Below are positions 10,844-18,909 of a stretch of 52,568 nucleotides of DNA, in pieces. Position numbers and translations under genes: made by a program. The notes under the pieces are model-generated. The model was given only the letters and a program-made list of their open reading frames with translations. It was not told the origin of the DNA and did no database searches. The DNA is from Duganella radicis (GTDB lineage: Bacteria > Pseudomonadota > Gammaproteobacteria > Burkholderiales > Burkholderiaceae_D). Positions within the stretch are counted from its first letter, which is position 1, and each line of letters begins with the position of its first letter. The stretch spans positions 1 through 52,568 of the forward strand of contig NZ_WNKY01000044.1 in NCBI RefSeq assembly GCF_009720825.1, in the 5' to 3' direction.

Positions 10844-11509
10844 TTGGACCGCCCAGTCGTGGCCGGCGTGGCGGCGGAGGACGATCTGCCGCCCTACATC
10901 GGCATCAGCCTGGCCGATGTGCAGATGGTGGTCACGCCGGAACAGGCGCTGGCGGCGCGCGATGCGCTGCGGATCTGCGACGCCATTGGTTTCGATACCG
11001 AATCCAAGCCCACCTTCACCAAGGGCGAGACCTCGACCGGTCCGCACCTGATTCAATTCTCCACCGATAACAAGGCTTACCTGCTCCAGATCGGCGACAG
11101 CACCGAGCCGCATCTCCGCGCCATGCTGCTGGCCGTCCTGGAGTCGCCGCTGCCGCTCAAGATTGGCTTTGGGCTGTCGGACGACGTCAAGCGCATGCAT
11201 GCCAAGCTGGATATCCGCTGCGCCGGCGTGGTCGACATGTCGGTGGTGCTGCGCACGCCGGGCCAGCGCAACGATCTCGGCGCCAGGACGGCGGTGGCCA
11301 AGTTCTTCGGCCTCAAGCTGCAAAAGTCCAAGAAGATTTCCACCACCAACTGGGCCTTGCCGCGTCTGAACGAAAAGCAGATTCTGTATGCGGCCGATGA
11401 TGCCCAGGTGGCGCTGCGCGTCTACCGCCACTGGATCGGGCTGGGGAACAAGCTGCCGCCGATCAAGCCGTTCAAACTGCCGAAACCGGCGAAAACCGGG
11501 TTATCCTAG
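10844..11509 (+). CDS. DEDD-type 3'-5' exonuclease domain protein
   Basis: The 221-residue protein is a single RNase D/WRN-like 3'-5' exonuclease domain. The Exo I acidic pair is in IGFDTESKP, Exo II in KIGFGLSDDVKR, and Exo III in LYAADDAQVALRVY, giving a DEDDy pattern. Such enzymes remove nucleotides from RNA or DNA 3' ends with two metal ions. No HRDC domain follows, so it is not full RNase D. The start is TTG at 10844 with AAGGGCTGAG just upstream inside the proQ-like stop region, so it is likely translated by coupling. Sitting next to a ProQ-type RNA chaperone suggests an RNA substrate, which is inference. Confidence 0.85.
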   Translation: MDRPVVAGVAAEDDLPPYIGISLADVQMVVTPEQALAARDALRICDAIGFDTESKPTFTKGETSTGPHLIQFSTDNKAYLLQIGDSTEPHLRAMLLAVLESPLPLKIGFGLSDDVKRMHAKLDIRCAGVVDMSVVLRTPGQRNDLGARTAVAKFFGLKLQKSKKISTTNWALPRLNEKQILYAADDAQVALRVYRHWIGLGNKLPPIKPFKLPKPAKTGLS

Positions 11510-11547
11510 TCAGGCGGCCGACATGCGCCGCCTGAACGAGGAGTCGT

Positions 11548-12258
11548 ATGCCGATTTTTGCCGCATTCAGTCTTGCCGCCGCGTTGAGCGCAGCGCCAGC
11601 CGCCGCGACCGCGCCGGATACGCTGGAACAGCGTGTTGCCGCCTGCCTCGCCTGTCATAGCGTGAAAGAGCGCGGCGACGCTTACTTCCCCCGCATCGCC
11701 GGCAAGCCGTTCGGCTACCTGTACAACCAGCTGCGCAATTTCCGCGATGGCCGCCGCCATTATCCGATGATGACTTACATGGTGACGCAGCTGCCGGATG
11801 CCTATCTGCGCGAGATTGCCGATTACTTCGCGGCCCGGCATCCGCCCTACGCGGCGGCGGCGGCGGGCAGCGGCGGCAGCGCCAGCGCCGCCCAACTGGC
11901 GCGCGGCGAGACGCTGGTGCGGCAAGGCGACGCCGGCAAGCAGATCCCGGCCTGCGTGGCCTGTCATGGCGCTGCGCTGACCGGCGTGGAGCCGGCCACG
12001 CCCGGGCTGCTCGGCCTGCCGAGCGACTACATCAACGCCCAGTTCGGCAACTGGAAAAACCAGACGCGCCGGGCCGCCGCGCCCGACTGCATGGCCGACA
12101 TCGCCGCCCGCCTGAGCGAAGCCGACGTCGCCGCCGTCTCCGCCTGGCTGAGCAAGCAAGCCCCCGACGCCGCCGCCCGCCCGGCCACCAGCCTGCCCGC
12201 GCCCCTGCCGCTCGCCTGCGGCAGCGTCCCGTCCAGCACAACGGGGAGCGCGCAATGA
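11548..12258 (+). CDS. Exported diheme cytochrome c (c4-like)
   Basis: After a short signal peptide ending near APAAATA, two heme-binding motifs appear: CLACH at residues 33-37 and CVACH at 136-140, each with a downstream methionine-containing segment (YPMMTYM; DCMADIA). An alanine/glycine linker separates the two domains, as in cytochrome c4-type proteins. It would carry electrons in the periplasm. A GAGGAG ribosome site precedes the ATG by 5-6 bases. Its last four bases overlap the start of the triheme cytochrome gene (ATGA), so the two are translationally coupled. No dehydrogenase gene is adjacent. Confidence 0.88.
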   Translation: MPIFAAFSLAAALSAAPAAATAPDTLEQRVAACLACHSVKERGDAYFPRIAGKPFGYLYNQLRNFRDGRRHYPMMTYMVTQLPDAYLREIADYFAARHPPYAAAAAGSGGSASAAQLARGETLVRQGDAGKQIPACVACHGAALTGVEPATPGLLGLPSDYINAQFGNWKNQTRRAAAPDCMADIAARLSEADVAAVSAWLSKQAPDAAARPATSLPAPLPLACGSVPSSTTGSAQ

Positions 12259-13529
12259 GGAAAATCGTTTATACCGTTATCGCCCTCCTGCTGGCCGCCG
12301 TTCTGGTCGCCGGCGCGCTGCTGGCGCAACAATTCCTGGCCAGCGACGCCGGCCCGCCAGGCGCCCTCGCCGCCGCGCTGGCGCCATCCGAGCGCATCGC
12401 CCGTGGCGCCTACCTGGCCAGGGCCGGCGACTGCATGGCCTGCCACACCACGCGCGGCGGACAACCCTACGCCGGCGGGCGCGCCCTGCAAACGCCGTTC
12501 GGCAACGTGATCTCACCCAACATCACCTCCGACCGCAACACCGGCATCGGCGCCTGGACCGCCGAGGATTTCTGGCGCGCCCTGCACCACGGCAAATCCC
12601 GCGACGGCCGCCTGCTCTACCCGGCCTTCCCCTACACCAACTACACCCGCGTCACGCGCGACGATGCCGACGCCCTGTACGCCTACTTCCAGACCGTGCC
12701 GGCCGTGAACCAGCCCAGCCAGCAGCATCAGCTGCGCTTCCCCTACAAGCTGCAAATCGCCCTGGCCGCATGGCGCGCGCTGTACTTCAAACCCGAGGCC
12801 TACGCCCCGGACATCAAACAATCAGTGGAATGGAATCGCGGCGCCTATCTGGTGCAAGGCCTGGGCCATTGCAGCGCCTGCCACAGCGCGCGCAATCCGC
12901 TGGGCGCGCAGGAAGGCGAAAGCCTGTCCGGCGGCATGATCCCGGCCCAAGGCTGGTACGCGCCATCGCTGAACGCGCGCGGCGACTGGCGGCAGGAACA
13001 CATCGAAGCGCTGTTAAAAACCGGCGTATCGCCGCGCGCCACCGTATTCGGGCCGATGGCCGAAGTGGTCCGCGAAAGCCTGCAATACCTGAACGACAGC
13101 GACATCAAGGCCATCGCGGTCTACCTGAAAGCGCTGCCGGCCGATGCGGCGCCGCCCGCCTTCGAACGCGACCAGGGAGCGGAAGCCAGCGCCTTCCTCG
13201 CGGCCGGCGCCAAGCTATACGAAAAGCATTGTGTGGACTGTCACGGCGCCAATGGCGCGGGCCAGCCGCCAGCCTACCCGCCGCTGGCGGGCAACCGTGC
13301 GCTGACCATGGAAAGTGCGGTGAATCCGATCCGCATCGTGCTGAACGGCGGCTTCGCGCCGGGCACGGCGGGCAATCCGCGTCCGTACAGCATGCCGCCG
13401 TTCGGCCACGCCTTGAACGATACGGAAGTGGCGCAGGTGGTGTCCTACCTGCGCAGCGCCTGGGGCAATAACGCGCCGCCGCTCAACGGCACCGACGTCA
13501 ATCGCTACCGCGCCATTCCGCTGGAGTGA
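12255..13529 (+). CDS. Membrane-anchored triheme cytochrome c, dehydrogenase-subunit type
   Basis: An N-terminal hydrophobic segment (residues 4-25) exports or anchors the protein. Three heme motifs follow: CMACH (60-64), CSACH (206-210) and CVDCH (326-330). The stretches GGRALQTPFGNVISPNITSD, WRALHHGKSRDGRLLYPAFPY and SMPPFGHALNDTEVAQVVSYL are typical of the cytochrome subunit of membrane alcohol, gluconate or sorbitol dehydrogenases. Such subunits pass electrons from a flavin or PQQ subunit to quinone or a terminal oxidase. No catalytic subunit is adjacent, so its partner must be encoded elsewhere; the GMC oxidoreductase at 50.6 kb is one conceivable but unproven candidate. It abuts the convergent PilT-like gene with no spare base. 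Confidence 0.87.
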   Translation: MRKIVYTVIALLLAAVLVAGALLAQQFLASDAGPPGALAAALAPSERIARGAYLARAGDCMACHTTRGGQPYAGGRALQTPFGNVISPNITSDRNTGIGAWTAEDFWRALHHGKSRDGRLLYPAFPYTNYTRVTRDDADALYAYFQTVPAVNQPSQQHQLRFPYKLQIALAAWRALYFKPEAYAPDIKQSVEWNRGAYLVQGLGHCSACHSARNPLGAQEGESLSGGMIPAQGWYAPSLNARGDWRQEHIEALLKTGVSPRATVFGPMAEVVRESLQYLNDSDIKAIAVYLKALPADAAPPAFERDQGAEASAFLAAGAKLYEKHCVDCHGANGAGQPPAYPPLAGNRALTMESAVNPIRIVLNGGFAPGTAGNPRPYSMPPFGHALNDTEVAQVVSYLRSAWGNNAPPLNGTDVNRYRAIPLE

Positions 13530-14648
13530 TCAGGGCTCGACGAAGCCGATGCGGTCGGTGGTGGCGTTGCGCGCATCCTGCACCGAGATCTTGCCCTCGG
13601 CCAGCAGCGCGCGCAGCGAGCTGTTCATGGTGTGGCAGCCCTCGCCCGGCTTGTCCTCCATCCAGATGCGCAGGTTGGAAATCTGGCCGTCCGCGATCAT
13701 CTCGGTGACTTCCGGATTATTGGTCAGGCACTCGGTGGCGAGGTAGTAGCGCTCGCCCTTCACGGCCGGCAGCAGCGCCTGGCACAGCACGCCGCGCAAG
13801 GCGTGCGCCAAGGCCTGCGCCTGCGGCTCGGTATTGCCCAGCAGGCGCAGCATCTTTTGCAGGCCCAGCTCGGTCGAGCGCGCGTGCAGCGAGGCCAACA
13901 CCAGCGGGCCGGCCTCGGACAGCGCCAGCGCCTCCTGCGCGGTTTGCGCATCGCGGATCTCGCCGATGCAGATCACGTCCGGGCGCTCGCGCAGCGCATC
14001 CAGCGCGCCAAGGTAGAAACTCTCGACGTCGCCGTCGAAGCCCACCTCGCGCTGCGTGATGACGCACTGGCGCTGCGGAATCAGCGTCTCCACCGGGTCT
14101 TCGATCGTGATGATGTGGCCGGAACGGTGCTTGTTGATCTCGTCCAGCATGGAGGCGATGGTGGTCGACTTGCCCTGGCACGTGTCGCCGATGATCAGCA
14201 CCAGCCCGCTGGTCAGCCGGGCGAAGTTTTGTTCGTGCTTGCCCAGGCCCAGGTTCGCCAGCGGCATCGGCTCTTTCGGGAAGCGGCGGATCACGCAACC
14301 GAGGCGCTTGCGCCCTTGGAAACTGAAGCAGTTGGCGCGGATGCGCGCCGTGTGCAAATCGACCGCGCGGTCGAACGCCCGGTCCTGGATGCGCTCGGCC
14401 CAGTTCGGCTCGACCACCTCGAAGAACTCCTGCAATTCCTCGCGCGTGATGGGCGAGTCGGTGACCGCCACCAGCCCTTTCGGCTGGCGCAGCATCAGGG
14501 GACTGTTTTGATGGATGAGGATATCGCTGAAAATCAGCCTGGAATTCAGCAGGTGCAGGATCTGCTCGACGAGGGTGCCGAAGACCGGATGGTCTTCGTT
14601 CTCGATGTAGCTCAGGGTGCGGATTTGCGACGACTGGTAGTGTTCCAT
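13530..14648 (-). CDS. PilT/PilU-like type IV pilus retraction ATPase family protein
   Basis: The 372-residue protein has the secretion-ATPase fold of PilT/PilU: an N-terminal PAS-like region, Walker A GDTCQGKST (residues 154-162), an Asp box around TIEDPVETLIPQ, Walker B in PDVICIGEIRDAQTA, and the His box VLASLHARS. The P-loop reads GDTCQGKS instead of the usual GPTGSGKS but keeps the lysine and serine. Cytosolic PilT/PilU hexamers depolymerise type IV pili. No pil genes surround it, so it is a solitary paralogue, possibly a PilU-like accessory motor. A good promoter lies just upstream. Confidence 0.88.
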   Translation of the reverse strand: MEHYQSSQIRTLSYIENEDHPVFGTLVEQILHLLNSRLIFSDILIHQNSPLMLRQPKGLVAVTDSPITREELQEFFEVVEPNWAERIQDRAFDRAVDLHTARIRANCFSFQGRKRLGCVIRRFPKEPMPLANLGLGKHEQNFARLTSGLVLIIGDTCQGKSTTIASMLDEINKHRSGHIITIEDPVETLIPQRQCVITQREVGFDGDVESFYLGALDALRERPDVICIGEIRDAQTAQEALALSEAGPLVLASLHARSTELGLQKMLRLLGNTEPQAQALAHALRGVLCQALLPAVKGERYYLATECLTNNPEVTEMIADGQISNLRIWMEDKPGEGCHTMNSSLRALLAEGKISVQDARNATTDRIGFVEP

Positions 14649-14679
14649 CTCTGTTCAGGTCTCCGGTGGGTCGCGAACG

Positions 14680-14708
14680 ATTATAAGAGAAAAACTTGCA
14701 GAGTCGAA
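14680..14708 (-). promoter_or_regulatory. Sigma-70 promoter of the PilT-like gene
   Basis: On the minus strand TTCGAC (14708-14703) and TATAAT (14685-14680) are separated by exactly 17 bases. The start site would be near 14673, about 25 bases before the ATG. Confidence 0.65.
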
Positions 14709-14713
14709 ACTTT

Positions 14714-15358
14714 TTAGCTGCGCAGCTTGGGGTATTTGAAGCCGGTGCGCAAATCCATGCTGTAGCGGGTGCCGTTTTCCGTCACCAGCACATGTTCCGG
14801 GGGTTCCTCGCCGGCCAGCGCGCGATAAAACACCGGCAGGCCCTCGGACTTGCGCACCAATTCGTCGCAGCGCTCATACACATTCGGGCAACCGGTATCG
14901 GCCAGCAGCGCTTGCACAATCGGCACTTTCCAGGCATCGACGCCGGCCGACTGGAACTGGCAGATCAGGTAGCCGGCGGTGCCGCCATAGCTGTCGACCA
15001 GCAGGCCGGGCAAGCCGTCGGCATCGCCGCGGATCACCGGCACCAGATCGGTCGGCGCGGCGGCGCGCACGGCGGCGGCGCGCCTGGCGATGGCCTCGCG
15101 CACGCGCCGCTTTATCATGGCGTGGTCGACCGGCTCGTTTTCCTTGTAGCTCCAGACGCGGGCGCGCACCTCGGAATGCGGGTTCCAGGCCGCCCGCGCC
15201 AGGAACTGGCGCGCGGAGGTTTGCACAATGGCGGTGGCGCCGGGCTTGTTCTTTTCTTGCGGGCGGCCGTCGACGCGCTCGATGGCGGTGGCGTAAATCA
15301 GGATATCGCCCGCCAGCAGGCGTTTTTCCTTGCCCTGTTTGATGGTTATAGTCAGCAT
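14714..15358 (-). pseudogene. Truncated RlmI-like class I methyltransferase (lacks catalytic domain)
   Basis: The 214-residue product begins with a PUA-like domain (residues 1-75: ITIKQGKEKRLLAGDILIYA) and continues through the linker domain typical of RlmI-type 23S rRNA cytosine methyltransferases (RGDADGLPGLLVDSYGG, NVYERCDELVRKSEGLP). It stops right after a degenerate RTGFK segment, where full-length relatives (about 390-400 residues) continue with a GHKTGFFLDQR-type motif and the SAM-binding Rossmann domain. The 3' part is replaced by the promoter of the PilT-like gene. The start is ATG 15358; GAGG lies 12 bases upstream. It is either a decaying gene or a stand-alone RNA-binding remnant. 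Confidence 0.7.
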
Positions 15359-15496
15359 GGACGCATCATACCTCATGCGCCGCCCATTCCCGGCGGAACG
15401 CATTCTGCGCCGCGCAAGCTGCAATCCGTCGCAGCGCGGTTCCGGGCGGCGGCCGGAATCCGTACCATGCTCCTCAAGATAACCAAGGAGAGCACC

Positions 15497-16273
15497 ATGA
15501 CCACTCGTCGCATCGTTACCGCCCTGTTCCTGAGCGCCGGCCTGGCGGCCGCCAGCGCTCCCGTCATGCTGGCCCAGGCCGGCCCCCTGAGCTGGCTGGG
15601 CGGCGGCGAGCGGGTGCAAGGCAGCGGCAAGATCGTCAGGCAAACCCGCGAGATCGGGCATTTCAGCGCGCTGTCGGTCGGCGTCAATGGCGACGTTGAG
15701 ATCCGCCTCGGCAGCACCGAAGGCATCAGCGTGGAAACCGACGACAATCTCCAGCCGCTGATCGAAACCGTGGTGGAAAACGGCACCCTGCGGGTGCGCC
15801 CGGTCAAGAACAGCCTCAAGCTCGATACCCGCACCATGAAAATCATTGTGCAGGCGCGCACGCTGGAGCGGCTGTCGATCGGCGGCTCGGGCAACGTCAG
15901 CGCCGACAGGCTGAAGGGCGAAAACCTGACCATCGACGTCGGCGGCTCCGGCTCGATCCATGTCGGCCAGCTGGAAAGCGAATCGGCGGCCATCGCGCTG
16001 GGCGGCAGCGGCAGCCTGAAAGCGGCCGGCAACACCGAGCGCCTGCAAGTGTCGATCGGCGGCTCCGGCCGGGTGCAACTGGGCCAGCTGCAAGCGCGCG
16101 ACGCGGTGGTCAGCATCGGCGGTTCCGGCCAGGCCACGGTATGGGCCAAAAAATCGCTCAACCTGAGCGTGGCCGGCTCGGGCGACATCAACTACTACGG
16201 CGATCCGCAAATTAGCAAAAGCATCATGGGTTCCGGCACCATCAAACGGCTGGGCGCGGCGCCGCAAAACTGA
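15497..16273 (+). CDS. Exported GIN-domain (DUF2807) protein
   Basis: A signal peptide (MTTRRIVTALFLSAGLAAASA) precedes a right-handed beta-helix-like GIN domain with regularly repeated GGSG turns (IGGSGNV, VGGSGSI, LGGSGSL, IGGSGRV, IGGSGQA, VAGSGDI) spaced by about 20 residues. These 258-residue proteins are called putative auto-transporter adhesin heads, but their molecular role is unknown; a periplasmic or surface location is likely. The start ATG 15497 has AAGGAG six bases upstream; the frame is also open upstream but that part is antisense to the RlmI-like remnant. A weak hairpin follows the stop codon. Confidence 0.87.
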   Translation: MTTRRIVTALFLSAGLAAASAPVMLAQAGPLSWLGGGERVQGSGKIVRQTREIGHFSALSVGVNGDVEIRLGSTEGISVETDDNLQPLIETVVENGTLRVRPVKNSLKLDTRTMKIIVQARTLERLSIGGSGNVSADRLKGENLTIDVGGSGSIHVGQLESESAAIALGGSGSLKAAGNTERLQVSIGGSGRVQLGQLQARDAVVSIGGSGQATVWAKKSLNLSVAGSGDINYYGDPQISKSIMGSGTIKRLGAAPQN

Positions 16274-16300
16274 GCCCGGCCATACGCGCCGGGCGAATTT
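16274..16300 (+). terminator. Weak terminator-like hairpin after the GIN-domain gene
   Basis: GCCCGGC (16274-16280) pairs with GCCGGGC (16288-16294), followed by GAATTT rather than a full T-tract. Termination may be partial. Confidence 0.4.
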
Positions 16301-16338
16301 CTGGCAAAGTAGCGGGTGTTGATGAACGGAGACCCACC

Positions 16339-17784
16339 ATGACTACCCCCACCTACCCAGATACCCGCCTGCTGATCGCCAACGAATGGACCGATGCCAC
16401 CGGCGGCAAGACCATTCCGGTGCTGAATCCGGCCACCGGCAAGCCCATCGGCACGGTGGCGCACGCCAGCATCGCCGACCTCGACCGCGCGCTGGCGGCG
16501 GCGCAGCGCGGCTTTGACGCCTGGCGCAAGGTGCCGGCCTTCGAGCGCGCCGCCATCATGCGCCGCGCCGCCAGCCTGCTGCGCGAGCGCGCCGACGAAA
16601 TCGGCCGCCTGCTGACCCAGGAACAAGGCAAGCCGCTGGTGCAGGCGCGCGGCGAGGCGCTGGCCGGCGCCGATATCATCGACTGGTTCGCGGCCGAAGG
16701 CATGCGCGTGTACGGCCGCATCGTGCCGTCGCGTAATCCGGCGGCGCAGCAGCTGGTGCTGAAGGAGCCGGTCGGCCCGGTGGCGGCGTTCACGCCGTGG
16801 AACTTCCCGATCAACCAGGTGGTGCGCAAGCTGGCCGCCGCGCTGGCCACCGGTTGCTCCTTCCTGTGCAAGGCGCCGGAAGAAACCCCGGCCTCGCCGG
16901 CGGCGCTGTTCCAGTGCTTCGTCGACGCCGGCGTGCCGGCGGGCGCGGTTGGCCTGGTGTTCGGCGATCCGGCCGAGATTTCCAATTACCTGATTCCGCA
17001 TCCGGTGATCCGCAAGGTGACCTTCACCGGCTCCACGCCGGTGGGCAAGCAGCTGGCCGCGCTGGCCGGCGCGCACATGAAGCGCGTGACCATGGAGCTG
17101 GGCGGCCATGCGCCGGTGATCGTGGCCGATGACGCCGACGTGGCGCTGGCCGTGGAAGCCACCGGCGGCGCCAAGTTCCGCAACGCCGGCCAGGTGTGCA
17201 TCTCGCCGACCCGCTTCCTGGTCCACAACAGCATCAAGGATGAGTTCACCCGGGCGCTGGTGGCGCATGCCGAGCGTCTGCAACTGGGCAACGGTCTGGT
17301 GGAGGGCACGACGCTGGGCCCGCTGGCCAACGAACGCCGCGTGGCGGCCATGAGCAGTGTGGTGGCCGATGCGCGCGCCAAGGGCGCCAAGGTGGCGACC
17401 GGCGGCGAGCGCGTGGGCAGCGAGGGCAACTTCTTCGCGCCGACCATTCTGGCCGACGTGCCGCTGAATGCCAGCGTGTTCAATGACGAGCCGTTCGGCC
17501 CGGTGGCGGCGATCCGCGGTTTCGATTCGCTGGATGAGGCGATTGCCGAGGCCAACCGTCTGCCGTTTGGTCTGGCGGGTTATGCCTTTACCCGTTCGAT
17601 CAAGAACGCGCATCAGCTGATGCACAACGTGGAAGTGGGCATGCTGTGGCTGAACCAGCCGGCCACGCCGAGCGCCGAGATGCCGTTTGGCGGCGTCAAG
17701 GATTCGGGCTACGGTTCGGAAGGTGGCCCGGAGGCGCTGGAAGCCTACCTCAACACCAAAGCGGTATCGCTGCTGGGCGTGTAA
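16339..17784 (+). CDS. NAD(P)-dependent aldehyde dehydrogenase, succinate-semialdehyde dehydrogenase-like
   Basis: This is a full-length ALDH-superfamily enzyme of 481 residues. The conserved TPWNFP (asparagine near 155), the cofactor loop FTGSTPVGKQ, the general-base glutamate in MELGGHAP (about residue 253) and the nucleophilic cysteine in NAGQVCISPTRF (about 287) are all intact. The pattern EEAIAEANRLPFGLAGYAFT and the C-terminal GGVKDSGYGSEGG fit the GabD/succinate-semialdehyde and related semialdehyde group; the exact aldehyde cannot be fixed. It is cytosolic. GGAG precedes the ATG. No pathway genes flank it, so it is probably transcribed alone. It is tail-to-tail with the Rpn-type gene. 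Confidence 0.93.
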   Translation: MTTPTYPDTRLLIANEWTDATGGKTIPVLNPATGKPIGTVAHASIADLDRALAAAQRGFDAWRKVPAFERAAIMRRAASLLRERADEIGRLLTQEQGKPLVQARGEALAGADIIDWFAAEGMRVYGRIVPSRNPAAQQLVLKEPVGPVAAFTPWNFPINQVVRKLAAALATGCSFLCKAPEETPASPAALFQCFVDAGVPAGAVGLVFGDPAEISNYLIPHPVIRKVTFTGSTPVGKQLAALAGAHMKRVTMELGGHAPVIVADDADVALAVEATGGAKFRNAGQVCISPTRFLVHNSIKDEFTRALVAHAERLQLGNGLVEGTTLGPLANERRVAAMSSVVADARAKGAKVATGGERVGSEGNFFAPTILADVPLNASVFNDEPFGPVAAIRGFDSLDEAIAEANRLPFGLAGYAFTRSIKNAHQLMHNVEVGMLWLNQPATPSAEMPFGGVKDSGYGSEGGPEALEAYLNTKAVSLLGV

Positions 17785-17791
17785 GCCCTGT

Positions 17792-18817
17792 TCAGCCTCC
17801 GGCAAACAACTGCCGGGGGCTGGCGCCACCGATCAAGGCGTTGATCCAAGCACGCAACTGAACGCAGTCCGCGCTCGTGATTTCATCGACTGCCCCGATC
17901 GGTAAATCCACGCCGCGCATCAAGTCTTTCAGCACCTGGCGAAGTGCTCGACGCTCGCCTAATTGCATGCCTTCCTGCATCCCTTGTTGCCTCCCTTCCC
18001 GCATCCCTTCCTGCATCCCTTGCTGCCTGCCTTGCTCCCGACTCTCGTCCGGTCCGGTCAGCAGGCGATCGAAGAACTCGTCAGTAAACACGTCTTCGAA
18101 TCTGTATTTTCTGTTCGGTGGCATCAGCGTATCCTCCTCACGATCCATCATAGAATCGCCGCAATCGTCTTGCAAGGTGAGCCGCAGCCAACGCATCAAG
18201 CTGGCGCGCGCTGAGGCCAGATCAAATCGTTGTACCCGCTGCGCAAACGCGGTGGCGGCACTACGCACCTCGCTCTCCGTGACTGCACTCATAACACGGA
18301 ATAGCAAGCCAACAATGTCTCCATGCGCGCCATCGTGGCATTGGTCAATCAGCAAGTAGCGCTGACGCGCCTGGAAGCATTCCAGGCCATCGGGAGCAGG
18401 CAGCATCAGTTGCGCCAGCTCGGTGGCGGCGCGCCAGGGACGGCGGCCGTGGTACAGCACGATCGGCAGCACGGGCGGCAGCTTGCCGTGCTTGCTCAGT
18501 TTGTGCTGCGCCACCAGATCCTGGTACAGCAAACCAATGTAGACCTGCATGCGCAGCGCCATCCATTTGTCCGGCCGCGACTGGAATTCCAACAGGATGT
18601 AGACGTACACCCACTCGCCGCCTATCCGCGCGCGCCACACCACATCCTCATGCCGCGTCTTGCCCTGCTCGCTTGCATAGCTGGCGTTGACGCGCTCGAA
18701 CGCGCCCACTTCCAGTTGCCGCGCCCAAGCGGCCGGCAGGAAACCCGCCACCAGGTCGCGCACGATTTCCGGGTGGGAGAATAGTTGCTTGTAGAGGGCG
18801 TCGGTGGCGGAGGTCAT
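17792..18817 (-). CDS. Rpn/YhgA-family recombination-promoting nuclease (PD-(D/E)XK)
   Basis: The 341-residue protein matches the Rpn family, once called putative transposases, now known as DNA endonucleases that can promote RecA-independent recombination. The N-terminal DALYKQLFSHPEIVRDLVAGFL and the nuclease core KTRHEDVVWRARIGG...YVYILLEFQSRPDKWMALR carry the PD-(D/E)XK acidic residues (aspartate near 58 and the glutamate-x-glutamine pair). Near residues 255-285 a glycine/glutamine-rich region repeats GRQQGMQEGM, a hallmark of variable C-terminal tails in this family. No terminal inverted repeats are seen, so it is not an insertion sequence here. Confidence 0.87.
   Translation of the reverse strand: MTSATDALYKQLFSHPEIVRDLVAGFLPAAWARQLEVGAFERVNASYASEQGKTRHEDVVWRARIGGEWVYVYILLEFQSRPDKWMALRMQVYIGLLYQDLVAQHKLSKHGKLPPVLPIVLYHGRRPWRAATELAQLMLPAPDGLECFQARQRYLLIDQCHDGAHGDIVGLLFRVMSAVTESEVRSAATAFAQRVQRFDLASARASLMRWLRLTLQDDCGDSMMDREEDTLMPPNRKYRFEDVFTDEFFDRLLTGPDESREQGRQQGMQEGMREGRQQGMQEGMQLGERRALRQVLKDLMRGVDLPIGAVDEITSADCVQLRAWINALIGGASPRQLFAGG
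17970..18028 (-). repeat. 36-base tandem repeat in the Rpn-type gene
   Basis: A 23-base segment starting at 17970 recurs at 18006 with one mismatch, a period of 36 bases (12 codons). It encodes the repeated QQGMQEGM motif, so copy-number change would keep the reading frame. Confidence 0.75.
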
Positions 18818-18909
18818 GAAAGAATATTCTAGCCTTCGCCTTCATTGCCGAGTACGCTAGGCGGCGAGCTGGGTTTGGCTCTCCTCAATAAAACTTCTGG
18901 GAGAATGAC

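Noticed and set aside
14696..15496. N-terminal extension of the GIN-domain protein
   Set aside because: It is antisense to the RlmI-like remnant and lacks family support; AAGGAG and a signal peptide mark ATG 15497 as the start.
17970..18028. CRISPR-like repeats
   Set aside because: Only two copies with a 36-base period, in frame inside a coding sequence.
17792..18817. Insertion-sequence transposase
   Set aside because: The Rpn family was once annotated as transposase, but no inverted repeats or target duplications flank the gene.
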